DNA of 64,000 bases from Candidatus Kuenenia stuttgartensis (GCA_945865635.1 CAMBEP010000008.1:1-64000), one strand, 5' to 3'. Counted from the first letter of the stretch, positions 8,868 through 18,202 are shown. The notes: a model not told the origin generated them from the letters alone. Program-made: numbers and translations.

Positions 8868-9398
8868 ATGAATGGTAAAGATTCTTCAATGAAGCCAAAA
8901 CCGACCAGCTTTTCGGTGTCGATCAGGCGGGCCGCACTTGTTTTGGTGAGCCTTGACAATGAGGAGGCCAGTGCATTACTGCAACGGATGTCGCCTCGTG
9001 AGGTGGAAGCGGTCACTCTGGCGATTGAAAACCTTCATGACATAGATCCGGCAGAACAAACGGCGGCTTTGAACGATTTTCATGAACGGATGGGCCGAAC
9101 CAGCCCCATTCAACCGGTAAGAGCCGAGCCGAAGCCGCCCGCGAAATTGCCAGACGATCCGGAAGAGTGGACTGTGGATCAGATACGGAAGGCGTTTGGC
9201 CCAAACCAGGCTGAGGATTGGGCGCTGGCCCTGGCGGATTGCGAACAGCCGGTTGTGGAGCGGATATTGAAAGCTCTTCGCTGGCGCGACCGGAATCGGG
9301 TTCTGCGAGCTGACCAACAACGTGGTCCTTGGCAACTTCATGAGCCGATTGAGGCCCGCCACCGGATTCAAGCTTGGTTTATAATCAACCATAAATGA
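8868..9398 (+). CDS. Short FliG-like protein
   Basis: A 176-residue soluble protein whose first 80 residues match the N-terminal domain of the flagellar switch protein FliG: RRAALVLVSLDNEEASALLQ followed by MSPREVEAVTLAIENL. FliG is normally about 330-340 residues, with middle and C-terminal torque domains. Here only about 80 further residues follow a Pro-rich linker, with no EHPQ motif and no recognisable charged torque helix. It starts 20 bases after the FliF-like gene, whose tail retains a FliG-binding-like segment, so the two products probably bind each other. A motor role is unlikely without the torque domain; an adaptor on a FliF-like ring is a reasonable inference. The start ATG has a modest GAGG about 10 bases upstream; an internal ATG at residue 8 is possible. 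Confidence 0.65.
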   Translation: MNGKDSSMKPKPTSFSVSIRRAALVLVSLDNEEASALLQRMSPREVEAVTLAIENLHDIDPAEQTAALNDFHERMGRTSPIQPVRAEPKPPAKLPDDPEEWTVDQIRKAFGPNQAEDWALALADCEQPVVERILKALRWRDRNRVLRADQQRGPWQLHEPIEARHRIQAWFIINHK

Positions 9399-9593
9399 TT
9401 TGCTGGCCGCATGAACAACGTCCTGTTGGCATTGACAGGCGAAAACCACCCATTTACCCAGCGCGGCGTAGGCTGCATAATCGCGCTGGCCTGGATTCAT
9501 TATGGCTTGCGGTCTTGGGTTTGGCGGTCGATAATGGATATGTGTGCACAGGGAGCAGGTTTAAGTTGCAATTTGGTGACAAGGGAGTGGGGC

Positions 9594-12050
9594 ATGGGTC
9601 GTTCCCGTAAACGGACGTACCACTTGGACACCATCGAACATCGCCTGACCGGCCCCAAGCGGATCGGTTTTTTCGGCTATCGGAATGTTGGTAAAACCAC
9701 CTTGCTGGCCATGCTTTACAGGCAGGCTTCCACGGGTCAGATTCCCGGCTGTCGCCTGGCATCACTGGATTCTGGGACGTCAGAATATCTGGCGGACAAG
9801 ATTTCTCAGATCGAATCTGGCGAGCCCCCGGCCGGCACCATGGCGGAGACGGAGCTGAACCTGAGGCTTTATCATGGCCCTGCCCGGATGGATTTGACGG
9901 TGAAGGATTATCAGGGCGAGCATGTTGCCTTGGGCAGCCGCGAGCCGATTCGCGAGTTTCTGGCTGGTTGCGATGCGATACTCTTGTGCCTGGATCCCGA
10001 GAGTGCGTTGCGGCCAGCCGATTTACGGCGTCGGCAGCAAGAGATCGAACTGCTTCTGGAGCAATGTCTTGAGCAGTCAGAGCGATCGCACATGCATCGC
10101 CCGGTGGCACTGGTTTTGACGAAGTTTGACCGTGTACTGGCCAGTCAGCAGTCACGTCAGATTGGTCAATCCCATCGCGCCCGCCAAGTGGGTTATGGTC
10201 CCTACGAAGACAACGATGATGAGGACGATGATCGCTTGCTGCCAGAGCCTGTGGCACGTCGGCATTCGGCCAGTTTGCCAGCGTTGTCGCCTGGCGAAGT
10301 GGAACGACTGGTCCAATCGCAGTATGGGATGACAGCTCATGCCCTGGCGACACATGCTCGGAGGTCGGCAGTCTTTGCCGTATCGAGTTATGGGTTTGGA
10401 GCCACGGACGATGGCCGGCCGCCTCATCATCTGAATCCAATCGGCCTTGAAGGGCCTCTGACCTGGCTGGCGGATCAACTGGAATCCTCGGATCGAGACC
10501 AGCTTGACTGGCTCTGGGACCTGGCCCCTGAGGATATCGCCCGGCTTGGCCGATGCCTGAAGGCTTATGAGCGGCGGTATCCGGAATCGCCGCATGCCAA
10601 ACAGTTCCGCAAGAAGCTCAACCGGTTGCGACGAGCGAGCATCCGAAAACGCATCGCGACCACCGTCGCAATGGGTGGTCTGGCTGTGGGCGGAGCTGCG
10701 GGTTATGATTTGGCCGGTTATCGACTGGCTGTGAGGTTTGAGCAAGGCAATGCCGCCCCGGCAGTGGCCCAGAACTGGACAGAGATGCGAAGCTGGCACC
10801 CGACCATGGGTCTTTTCTTACCCAAGATGGAGGAAGACGCTCGTGCCCGATCGGCACTCTGGGCAGTGGCTTCCGCCGCTCAGAAGGTGAACCTTGGAAC
10901 GGCATCCGCCGACGTCAAGCAGGAATTGGCACTGCTGAAGGATAAGTCCCCGGAGCTGGCCCCGGCGATCGCCAAAGTGGAAGCGGCTCAGAACAAGCGT
11001 AATCATGACGAGCTTTGGAAGCAGATCAAGGCGGATGTCGCGATTCCGGGCGAGGATCCCCAAAAGATTCGCGACAAGGTTGTGGAGCTTTTGAAAGTCT
11101 ATCCCGAATCACCCAATCGCGATGAAGCCACAGATTATCTGCTGAAGCTTTCGGATCAGATTTCCAAAGTCGCTACGGATCGTGACCGCAAGCGAGTGGA
11201 GAATCTGGCTTTGGCCGCACGCATGCCCAAGGCCGACATGCATGATGTTTTGCGGCAGGCAAGGCTTTTTCTCGACCAAAATCCGGACACAGGCCTGAGA
11301 GCTGATCTCGAAGGGCTTGTGACCGATGTGACCGGCAGGATTGACGATCGGGACATTGAAACAGCTCGTGATTATACCCGCAAGTATCCGACCAACTTTT
11401 CAACCCGTCTGGAGCGTTATCAAGACTACCTGAAGAGCCATGCATCGGGTGGCAAGTACCTGAGTGAAGCCATGGAAGCCAAGTCCGTGATTCTCAAAGA
11501 CTGGGACCTACATGCTTATCGTCAGGCATATGATCACATGGTTTCGCATCCGGACGATATTAACGAAGTGGCTCGATTGCTGCGTGATTATCTGCGGGAT
11601 CATGCCGATGGCCGATTTGCCAAGCCATCCGGAGAATTCATAGCCTGGTGGGATAAAGTGCACCAGCCCCAGACTTATAAAGTGACGCTCAGGCGCGGCG
11701 AGTTTGACGAAAGCCTGACAAAATACCTTAGTGGCGGTGGCCCCGACCTTTCCATCACTGTGGAAGTGGCGGGCGTGCGATATGGCCCGTCTCCAGTGGT
11801 GAAGAATAATTTAAAGCCGATCTGGGACTGGGCTTTCCCCAAGCCTGTGGTCTGGAAGTTGGGCGATCCGGTCGCGATTCAGATCACCGATCACGACTGG
11901 TGGGACTCGCCTGTGGACAGTTATAAGAGTAAGCCCAACGATCCACTGGCTTTAAGGTCGTTTAACGGAACGATCAAGTGCGATTCAGGGGCCCGATTGA
12001 CACTGACCACCGATTTCAAGGTCCCAGAACTGCCTAAGCCAGAATCGTGA
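9594..12050 (+). CDS. Membrane-associated GTPase with C-terminal C2-like domain
   Basis: An 818-residue protein. The N-terminal P-loop GTPase has G1 GYRNVGKT (28-35), G3 DYQG (105-108) and G4 TKFD (176-179). An acidic loop near residue 205 and a charged linker follow, then a weak membrane helix (about 353-372, rich in Gly/Ala). A long helical region (about 400-690) comes next, then a beta-rich segment (about 696-775) that reads like a C2 domain: NNLKPIWDWAFPKP, GDPVAIQITDHDW. C2 domains bind lipid or Ca2+ in known proteins. The frame is open upstream to 9411, but AAGGGAG 7 bases before the ATG at 9594 fixes the start. The next gene, 18 bases on, resembles proteins known to partner such GTPases. 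The cellular role is unknown. Confidence 0.75.
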   Translation: MGRSRKRTYHLDTIEHRLTGPKRIGFFGYRNVGKTTLLAMLYRQASTGQIPGCRLASLDSGTSEYLADKISQIESGEPPAGTMAETELNLRLYHGPARMDLTVKDYQGEHVALGSREPIREFLAGCDAILLCLDPESALRPADLRRRQQEIELLLEQCLEQSERSHMHRPVALVLTKFDRVLASQQSRQIGQSHRARQVGYGPYEDNDDEDDDRLLPEPVARRHSASLPALSPGEVERLVQSQYGMTAHALATHARRSAVFAVSSYGFGATDDGRPPHHLNPIGLEGPLTWLADQLESSDRDQLDWLWDLAPEDIARLGRCLKAYERRYPESPHAKQFRKKLNRLRRASIRKRIATTVAMGGLAVGGAAGYDLAGYRLAVRFEQGNAAPAVAQNWTEMRSWHPTMGLFLPKMEEDARARSALWAVASAAQKVNLGTASADVKQELALLKDKSPELAPAIAKVEAAQNKRNHDELWKQIKADVAIPGEDPQKIRDKVVELLKVYPESPNRDEATDYLLKLSDQISKVATDRDRKRVENLALAARMPKADMHDVLRQARLFLDQNPDTGLRADLEGLVTDVTGRIDDRDIETARDYTRKYPTNFSTRLERYQDYLKSHASGGKYLSEAMEAKSVILKDWDLHAYRQAYDHMVSHPDDINEVARLLRDYLRDHADGRFAKPSGEFIAWWDKVHQPQTYKVTLRRGEFDESLTKYLSGGGPDLSITVEVAGVRYGPSPVVKNNLKPIWDWAFPKPVVWKLGDPVAIQITDHDWWDSPVDSYKSKPNDPLALRSFNGTIKCDSGARLTLTTDFKVPELPKPES

Positions 12051-12068
12051 TCCAACCCGTAAAAAAAG

Positions 12069-13418
12069 ATGGGCGGAAGCCTGGTGACCATCCTTTTCCA
12101 GCAGGCAATTTATGGGACGTTCCCGTTTTGGGACAAGGGCTATGCCGTTCTGGCACGATCCGAAGGCTGTCACGACGATTGGATCACCGACTTCACGCAT
12201 TTGTGCCAATCGCTGGGCCAGCCTCCCAGCGAAGCCAAGCCTGAGGTGGATCATCTGATCCTCGCCAAAAAACTCCCAAGTGGCCCGTGGGTTTTAGCCA
12301 TGGGTTCAGCTCAGGGCTGCGATGACAGGGGCCGGCCAGGGGCCTGGGCGTTTCATGGAATCTTTTTGAGCGGCCGTGAATATCGCCGGGCTGGGGCCTC
12401 TCCATTTCAATTTAAAAAGTGTTTTATTCGCGACTTTCATGCAGGTATGCAATTAAAGGCGGGTGTCATTGATTTAAGTGGAATCGATGCACAAGCCCGC
12501 GATGACCGAATGATTGACCCGACTCTGATCCAGCATCTGGTCAAAGGTTGTAAACTGAGGCTATTAACAGACAACCTGTTGGAATTGAAATCGCTGGAAA
12601 GCATCTGGAATCAGGGGCCATTGAAATTAAGAACCAAACGCTCGATCACCACCTGGGCGTTTCGGCCTGAAGTGGAGTTTGATTTGTCGGGAATTTCCCC
12701 ATCGCGCTGGCCAGATTCATTACCCAGAGAAAGTAAAAGCATGTGGGCTGTCATGCCTGAGGAGTTGCAATTTCAAGCACAAGAACCAGTGCGGCGAATC
12801 AGACTTCCCAAGAAAATCGGTTTGGTCATCGCCACCATCCTGGTTCTTATTGTTGGACTGATTGCATTTTGGCCGGTTAAAAACTCTGGGTTAGAAACTC
12901 GCGGCCTGAATCCGGTGGAGCCTCAAAATCAGGCTCCCCCAAAGGCAAGCGATTTTCAGAACCATCCTGAACCAGCGAATGTCAGGGCGGCTGTGATCGA
13001 ACAATTGGCAGACTGGTGCGACCGGTTGGAAGTGGATCAGGGGGAAGTCTTACGCGATCCCCTCGCTTACGCAAAACTTATCGCCTCAGCCTTACGCTAC
13101 ACAGGTCCTTCAGTGGCCAGTGTTCATGCCCAGGTATTTTCAAAGATCCAGCTCTGGCCAGGAAGTGCGGTAGTGCAGACGGATATTAGTGCGGTTTACG
13201 CTCTATCCGTTTTGGCGTGGTGCGTGAACGTGCCTGATCTGCAACAAAAGGCTCGGGAAATATCGAGTCCAGCCGAAGTGCGCCAATGGTTTCAAGCCCT
13301 TCGTGAACGACTTCTACCCGATGTCGGAAATGATCAAGAAAAAATCGGTGTGGATCAGAATGACCCGGAATGGGTTGAATTCCGATTCCATTTGAATCGT
13401 GTCATGCGTCTGAAATAA
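12069..13418 (+). CDS. Membrane protein with GAP1-N-like (GTPase-associated) N-terminus
   Basis: A 449-residue protein just 18 bases after the GTPase gene. Its first 50 residues (LFQQAIYGTFPFWDKGYAVL and the following ARSEGC) fit the start of GTPase-associated protein 1 (GAP1-N) domains, which usually accompany GTPases in predicted conflict or signalling operons. The match is from memory of the pattern, not a search. The domain spans about residues 1-235. One clear membrane helix (about 251-271, IGLVIATILVLIVGLIAFWP) follows, then about 175 residues of unknown fold. The ATG at 12069 follows a run of A with no ribosome site. A GTG at 12084, with GGAAG four bases before it, would begin directly at the conserved motif and may be the true start. 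It presumably works with the GTPase at the membrane. Confidence 0.65.
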   Translation: MGGSLVTILFQQAIYGTFPFWDKGYAVLARSEGCHDDWITDFTHLCQSLGQPPSEAKPEVDHLILAKKLPSGPWVLAMGSAQGCDDRGRPGAWAFHGIFLSGREYRRAGASPFQFKKCFIRDFHAGMQLKAGVIDLSGIDAQARDDRMIDPTLIQHLVKGCKLRLLTDNLLELKSLESIWNQGPLKLRTKRSITTWAFRPEVEFDLSGISPSRWPDSLPRESKSMWAVMPEELQFQAQEPVRRIRLPKKIGLVIATILVLIVGLIAFWPVKNSGLETRGLNPVEPQNQAPPKASDFQNHPEPANVRAAVIEQLADWCDRLEVDQGEVLRDPLAYAKLIASALRYTGPSVASVHAQVFSKIQLWPGSAVVQTDISAVYALSVLAWCVNVPDLQQKAREISSPAEVRQWFQALRERLLPDVGNDQEKIGVDQNDPEWVEFRFHLNRVMRLK

Positions 13419-13459
13419 AAACTTGCACAGTTCCATTGAAAAATGAGGGGGAATGCCGA

Positions 13460-14800
13460 GTGATTATTCAATGGAGCTTTCGGGATCATCTGAAACTCTC
13501 TGGATTTGTATTGAAATGGATGGCGATTGGGTTGTTACTTGGCTTGACTGTGGGCACATCGGTGGCGTTTTTCCTGTGGTCGCTTGATCAGGTCATTCAC
13601 ATCCACTGGGAGAACCCCTGGCTATTTTATTTCCTTCCACTGGGAGGGCTTGCATCGGGTTTGATGTATCACAAGTGGGGGCAATCGGTGGAAGCGGGAA
13701 ACAATCTGGTCATGGAGCAGATCCATGAACCAGGTGGTGGAATTCCGATCCGAATGGCTCCGTTTGTTTTGATCGGGACACTGATCACGCATTTATTCGG
13801 AGGTTCAGCCGGTCGGGAAGGCACCGCTGTGCAAATGGGCGGGAGCCTTGCTGCGTGGCTCGGGCGGCGGTTGCAAATGAATCCACGAGAGACTCGGATC
13901 GTGCTGATGTCAGGAATTGCAGCTGGATTTGGGTCTGTGTTTGGTACCCCATTAACGGGTGCCATTTTTGCGATGGAAGTTTTGGCGATCGGTAAAATGA
14001 ATTATCAGGCCCTGATTCCATGCCTGATTGCCAGCATTATCGGAGACCAGGTGACGACAGCCTGGGGCATTACGCACACCCATTATCACATCGAGGGCGA
14101 TCTGACTAAATTAAAGGCTGAGCATGTGACGACACTTGATTGGTTACTGACCTGTAAAGTTGCGATAGCGGCGATTGCATTTGGATTGGTGAGCGTGCTT
14201 TTTGCGGAATTGACGCACAATTTGAGTGCCATGTTCAAGCGAAAAATCAGCAGTCCCTGGCTCAGGCCAGTGGCAGGCGGGGCGATCATTATTTTGCTGG
14301 TCATGCTGACTGGTGAACGCGATTATTTGGGGCTTGGTGTGAGTGCTGATCCGAATGAGCCAAACGCTGTGACGATTCAGTCGAGTTTTATGATTGGTGG
14401 GGTGGCACGATGGAGCTGGTTGTGGAAACTTATATTTACGGCGGTCACGGTGAGCAGCGGGTTTAAAGGTGGGGAAGTGACTCCACTGTTTTTTATTGGA
14501 GCTGCGCTGGGGAATGTGATGGGCCAGATTTTGGGTGCCCCGGTGGATCTGATGGCGGGGCTGGGGTTTGTGGCTGTTTTTGCAGGTGCGACCAATACGC
14601 CTTTGGCCTGTACAATTATGGCCATAGAATTGTTCGCGCCGGGAAATGGAGCATTGATGAGCTCAGGGTTCGTGGTATATGCGGCGGTTGCATGTTTCCT
14701 GTCCTATTTTCTGAGCGGTCATTCGAGTATCTATCACGCCCAGAAGGTGGGTAATTCCCTTGTCATTCATTCTAGTAGAGAACCAGAGGACCAGAGTTGA
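13460..14800 (+). CDS. ClC-family chloride channel or Cl-/H+ antiporter
   Basis: A polytopic membrane protein of about 446 residues with the ClC signatures GGSAGREGTAVQMGGSLAAW, FGTPLTGAIFAMEV and GGEVTPLFFIGAALGN. The Glu in GREGT (residue 120 from this start) corresponds to the gating glutamate of the family. There are 10 or more hydrophobic segments and no C-terminal CBS domains, as in short bacterial ClC proteins. It is expected to move chloride, or to exchange it for protons, across the inner membrane. Some relatives are fluoride exporters (CLC-F), but their diagnostic residues cannot be judged here. The frame is open from a TTG at 13436, yet GAGGGGGAA six bases before the GTG at 13460 marks the start. 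It is the last gene of the co-directional block. Confidence 0.9.
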   Translation: MIIQWSFRDHLKLSGFVLKWMAIGLLLGLTVGTSVAFFLWSLDQVIHIHWENPWLFYFLPLGGLASGLMYHKWGQSVEAGNNLVMEQIHEPGGGIPIRMAPFVLIGTLITHLFGGSAGREGTAVQMGGSLAAWLGRRLQMNPRETRIVLMSGIAAGFGSVFGTPLTGAIFAMEVLAIGKMNYQALIPCLIASIIGDQVTTAWGITHTHYHIEGDLTKLKAEHVTTLDWLLTCKVAIAAIAFGLVSVLFAELTHNLSAMFKRKISSPWLRPVAGGAIIILLVMLTGERDYLGLGVSADPNEPNAVTIQSSFMIGGVARWSWLWKLIFTAVTVSSGFKGGEVTPLFFIGAALGNVMGQILGAPVDLMAGLGFVAVFAGATNTPLACTIMAIELFAPGNGALMSSGFVVYAAVACFLSYFLSGHSSIYHAQKVGNSLVIHSSREPEDQS

Positions 14801-15015
14801 AGTAGCGTAAAACGAAAGAAGAATAGACACGTTCCAAGATTTTCAAGTACAACGATATCCATCAGGTATGCTTGGCTATGGCAAATTCTAGTGATTCTGG
14901 ATATTTATACTCTTTTGTTAAATTACCTTATTGACTTTCCGGGATCGTTGTCGTATAAAACTATTGTTTTCGAATATTGGTATGTAGAGAAAGGTATTGA
15001 GCTCGTTCAATCCAA

Positions 15016-15837
15016 ATGGAAGAATCTATGATATGGATTTATAAGATTTCGCGATACGATACCTATACCGTCCTCTTCGTATTGTTACTAATATCATTGA
15101 ATCTATCTGCTTTTGCGGCAGTATTAGGGATCACTTCCACTCCAGTTGAGCTTCTTTTAGGAAATTCAATATACTGTATTCCTAATTTAACAGGCAATAC
15201 AAGTCCGATTTCCAGTACGATCTGGAGTCAACGAAAAATCTTCTCAAATGGAAGTGCAACGCCTTGGCAGGTTTTAGGCAATGAAGGTCAAGTAGTAGTT
15301 TATGGAGAAGTACCAGTGACTTACGAATTAAAACTAGTCACAATTTACAGCAGCATTCCCGGTATGCCAACACCACCATCACCGACAACACATATTCGAG
15401 CTTGGAGTGTAATGGAGGCCAATGGGGTTAGGGATGAGAGTGGATTTAATCAGGAAATTCCGATTGGCAATTCGTTAGAATTAGTCTATTGGGTACAACG
15501 TGGAAATCAAGATTGTGGTCCGTATATAAGTGGTATGGCACAAGAGAGATTAACCAATCGTTTTCTTACAGGATACGGACAACTTCCATCAACTAGTTGG
15601 ATACCACAGTATCCAAGCCCGACTTTTCGGCTAGGAGGTGGAAGAATATGGGATGAACATTCGGCAGATACAACCTACTGGAATATTGTTCCAACGCCTG
15701 GAATCATATCATCCGCAATTCAAGAACTTCGAATTGCCTGGGACGATCCCTGGAGCAATCATTATTATCAAAACCTTGGTTCTAAGCAGATTGTTCATCG
15801 GAAGGTTTCATCGACAAATTGGCAAGTGACGCATTGA
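15016..15837 (+). CDS. Secreted protein of unknown function in A+T-rich DNA
   Basis: A 273-residue protein I do not recognise. Residues 5-35 form a signal peptide (core TVLFVLLLISLNLSAFAA). The exported part is rich in Ser, Thr, Pro, Trp and Tyr, with few charges and no repeats. It contains WQVLG and YWVQRGNQDCGPYISG and ends with a WQVTH tail. Base composition and codon use are clearly A+T-richer than in neighbouring genes (many TTA, ATA, AAT and AGA codons), and the 215 bases upstream share this. That suggests recent acquisition. A TTGTCG/GAATAT pair (14948-14977, 18-bp spacing) may be its promoter. ATG at 15028 is an alternative start. The stop is 8 bases before the next ATG. Confidence 0.7.
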   Translation: MEESMIWIYKISRYDTYTVLFVLLLISLNLSAFAAVLGITSTPVELLLGNSIYCIPNLTGNTSPISSTIWSQRKIFSNGSATPWQVLGNEGQVVVYGEVPVTYELKLVTIYSSIPGMPTPPSPTTHIRAWSVMEANGVRDESGFNQEIPIGNSLELVYWVQRGNQDCGPYISGMAQERLTNRFLTGYGQLPSTSWIPQYPSPTFRLGGGRIWDEHSADTTYWNIVPTPGIISSAIQELRIAWDDPWSNHYYQNLGSKQIVHRKVSSTNWQVTH

Positions 15838-15844
15838 AAGGCGT

Positions 15845-16462
15845 ATGAATATGACAAGTCGCAACCGGATTCTAGTGATCATCACAGGTGTTCTGGTGGT
15901 CGCTGGGGGAATACTCTCTGTCAGCACATTTTCCATGGCTGCACCGCGACAGAAAAACGCCAAGTCGGCCGATTCTGTAATCATTCAGGATCCAAGATTC
16001 AATTTTCCGGTCGCCCCGACGACGATGACCACCGAAGCGCATTCCAGAATGGCTTTAGGTTTTGCTGGATACACGGTCGAGCCTGCCATGGTTGAACCTG
16101 GCAAGGCCCGTTCTGTAGCGGAACAACAGGATCTCGAGAAAGTTGCAGAGATTTTGACTCGTCTGGCTCCCGTTCCCACTCAACGCCTGGCCTATTTCGA
16201 TTGGCTGAATCGTCCGGATTCTGCAGTTCGTTTCAAGAGTTGGGGGTGTCTGCTTCAGGAAGCCAAACCGATCAACGGAGGCTGGGAAGTGCGATTGACG
16301 GCAATGGCTCGTGGTACGGACGCTCAAGGCCAGCACATCGACATTTTCAACCGATTTCTCGAAGAATATACGTTGAACGATGCCGGCGAACTTCATTTTG
16401 TTCGCTGCAGCGCCCATCCTGATGACAATGCCAAACCTCGATTTGGTCGAACGGGACTGTAG
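15845..16462 (+). CDS. Secreted protein of unknown function
   Basis: A 205-residue exported protein. An N-terminal hydrophobic segment (ILVIITGVLVVAGGILSVS) acts as a signal peptide or anchor, probably cleaved near AAP. The rest (about 35-205) is a single small domain with a central WEVRLTAMARGTDAQGQHID strand pattern and one Cys pair (the GCLLQ and RCSAHP regions). The look is of an NTF2/cystatin-like fold, but that is only an impression. The function is unknown. It starts 8 bases after the preceding gene, with AAAGG overlapping that gene's stop, so the two may be translated from one message, although base composition here is back to the local norm. An ATG two codons later (15851) has better spacing to AAAGG. 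Confidence 0.7.
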   Translation: MNMTSRNRILVIITGVLVVAGGILSVSTFSMAAPRQKNAKSADSVIIQDPRFNFPVAPTTMTTEAHSRMALGFAGYTVEPAMVEPGKARSVAEQQDLEKVAEILTRLAPVPTQRLAYFDWLNRPDSAVRFKSWGCLLQEAKPINGGWEVRLTAMARGTDAQGQHIDIFNRFLEEYTLNDAGELHFVRCSAHPDDNAKPRFGRTGL

Positions 16463-16553
16463 GTGATGGAAATCAATAAACGGGCACATGGTGACCGTAC
16501 AGTTCCATACAAACACCCTCAATGCCATCACCCTGGAATCCAGCATGAGCCAT

Positions 16554-16581
16554 AAAAAAAGGCCGGTCACATGGACCGGCC
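16554..16581 (-). terminator. Rho-independent terminator of gltBD
   Basis: Read leftward, GGCCGGTC, a five-base loop and GACCGGCC form a perfect 8-bp G+C stem followed by seven T residues. It lies 33 bases past the gltD stop codon and is the best intrinsic terminator in the window. Confidence 0.9.
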
Positions 16582-16614
16582 AGATGGCTCAACGGATGAT
16601 GAGTCGATTCAAAG

Positions 16615-18093
16615 TCAGGCAAAAGGTCGAACGTGGCTGCCGTGGTTGAGTGTGCGAGGCAGTTCTGTGCGGCCCATCAGGAACTCGTCGATCCCGGCTG
16701 CAGCGTGTCGGCCTTCTGCAATGGCCCAGACGATCAGGCTTTGGCCACGTGTCATGTCGCCAGCAGTGAAGACTTTTTCGACGTTCGTCTGCTTGCTGTG
16801 AGCGTCGGCTTTGACATTCCCAGCCCTGTCCAGCTCAACGCCGAATTGCTCCACGAGCTTATTCCGCTCGGGTCCGACAAAGCCCATGGCGAGCAGGACG
16901 AGATCGGCAGGATAAATCTTCTCGCTGCCAGGGACGTCCACAAAGGTGGGGCGGCCGTCCTGCATCTTCATTTCCACCTGGGCTGTTTCGAGAGCGATCA
17001 CATGGCCTTGATCGTTGCCGATGAGTCGCTTGGTGGCGATTGAGAAAACCCGTTCGCCACCTTCTTCGTGGGCCTGGCTGGTGCGGTAAATGTTGGCGTA
17101 TTGCGGCCAAGGGTTCCAGTCAGCACGGGCTTCAGGTGGACGTGGGACGATCTCAAACTGATTTACGCTCGCACATTTGTGGCGGTGAACGGTGCCCAGA
17201 CAGTCGGCCCCGGTGTCTCCACCACCGATGATGATCACATGCTTGCCTTCAGCCCAGTTCAGGTCGTCAGACTCAATGCTGTCGCCAGCAACCCGCTTGT
17301 TCTGGTTTGGCAGAAAGTCCATGGCGAACTCAATTCCGCGCAATTCGCGGCCAGGGATCGGCAGATCGCGTGGTGCGGTTGATCCACAGCAGAGGCAAAC
17401 GGCGTCGAATTCGGCCAGAATCGACTCGGAGGTGATATCGTAGCCGATATTCACACCGGCCTTGAAAACGATGCCTTCGGCTTCCATTTGCTCCACGCGG
17501 CGATCCACATGGTGCTTTTCCATCTTGAAGTCGGGGATCCCGTATCGCAGAAGCCCGCCAATCCGGTCGGCACGCTCAAAAACGGTCACTTCATGGCCCG
17601 CCCGGCGCAGTTGCTGCGCGGCAGATAGACCGGCAGGACCGCTTCCAATGACGGCAACCTTTTTACCTGTCAGAACTTTTGGTGGTTCAGGCTTGACCCA
17701 GCCCTCGGCCCAGGCGCGTTCGATGATCGAGGCTTCTACGGTCTTGATCGCTACGGCATCGGCATTGATGCCCAAAACACAGGAATTCTCGCACGGGGCC
17801 GGGCAGAGCTTGCCTGTGAATTCTGGGAAATTGTTGGTGGCATGGAGACGTTCGATGGCCGATTGCCACTGGTTGCGATAGACAAGGTCGTTCCAGTCGG
17901 GGATCAGGTTTCCGAGCGGGCAACCTTGGTGGCAGAATGGGATGCCGCAATCCATACAGCGTGCGCCTTGGGCACGCAAAGCCTCTTCAGGCAATGGGTT
18001 ATAGACTTCAAGATAGTCGCTGAGCCGCTCCAGGATATCACGACGTTTTGGAGTTTGGCGTGGCAGTTCCATGAAACCAGTTGGCTGACCCAT
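16615..18093 (-). CDS. gltD: Glutamate synthase small (beta) subunit
   Basis: A 492-residue NADPH-oxidising subunit of glutamate synthase. It passes electrons from NAD(P)H through FAD and Fe-S clusters to GltB for conversion of glutamine plus 2-oxoglutarate to two glutamates. The N-terminal cluster cysteines are visible at 46, 49, 54 and 58 ([13 protein letters not shown]) and at 97, 101 and 105 (CPAPCENSC). The FAD loop [12 protein letters not shown] (near 145) and the NADPH loop [11 protein letters not shown] (near 290) are intact, as is the C-terminal [17 protein letters not shown]. The frame is open far upstream, but the ATG at 18093 has GGGAGAA six bases before it and gives the standard N-terminus ([10 protein letters not shown]). 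It lies 109 bases downstream of gltB, and a strong terminator follows it. Confidence 0.97.
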   Translation of the reverse strand: MGQPTGFMELPRQTPKRRDILERLSDYLEVYNPLPEEALRAQGARCMDCGIPFCHQGCPLGNLIPDWNDLVYRNQWQSAIERLHATNNFPEFTGKLCPAPCENSCVLGINADAVAIKTVEASIIERAWAEGWVKPEPPKVLTGKKVAVIGSGPAGLSAAQQLRRAGHEVTVFERADRIGGLLRYGIPDFKMEKHHVDRRVEQMEAEGIVFKAGVNIGYDITSESILAEFDAVCLCCGSTAPRDLPIPGRELRGIEFAMDFLPNQNKRVAGDSIESDDLNWAEGKHVIIIGGGDTGADCLGTVHRHKCASVNQFEIVPRPPEARADWNPWPQYANIYRTSQAHEEGGERVFSIATKRLIGNDQGHVIALETAQVEMKMQDGRPTFVDVPGSEKIYPADLVLLAMGFVGPERNKLVEQFGVELDRAGNVKADAHSKQTNVEKVFTAGDMTRGQSLIVWAIAEGRHAAAGIDEFLMGRTELPRTLNHGSHVRPFA

Positions 18094-18202
18094 GTTTAGG
18101 TTCTCCCTGACAAAAATGCTTGCGGTATTTGGTGATTGAGCTGTTTTGGATTTTTTTTTCAGGAGGGGCGATTGCTTGCAATCGCCCCGGAAATTTGGCG
18201 AG

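Noticed and set aside
9411-9593. N-terminal extension of the GTPase frame
   Set aside because: AAGGGAG before the ATG at 9594 and the start of the recognisable domain make the upstream 61 codons unlikely to be translated.
9454-10440. 328-codon leftward frame opposite the GTPase gene
   Set aside because: Antisense to clear G1/G3/G4 motifs; composition is not protein-like.
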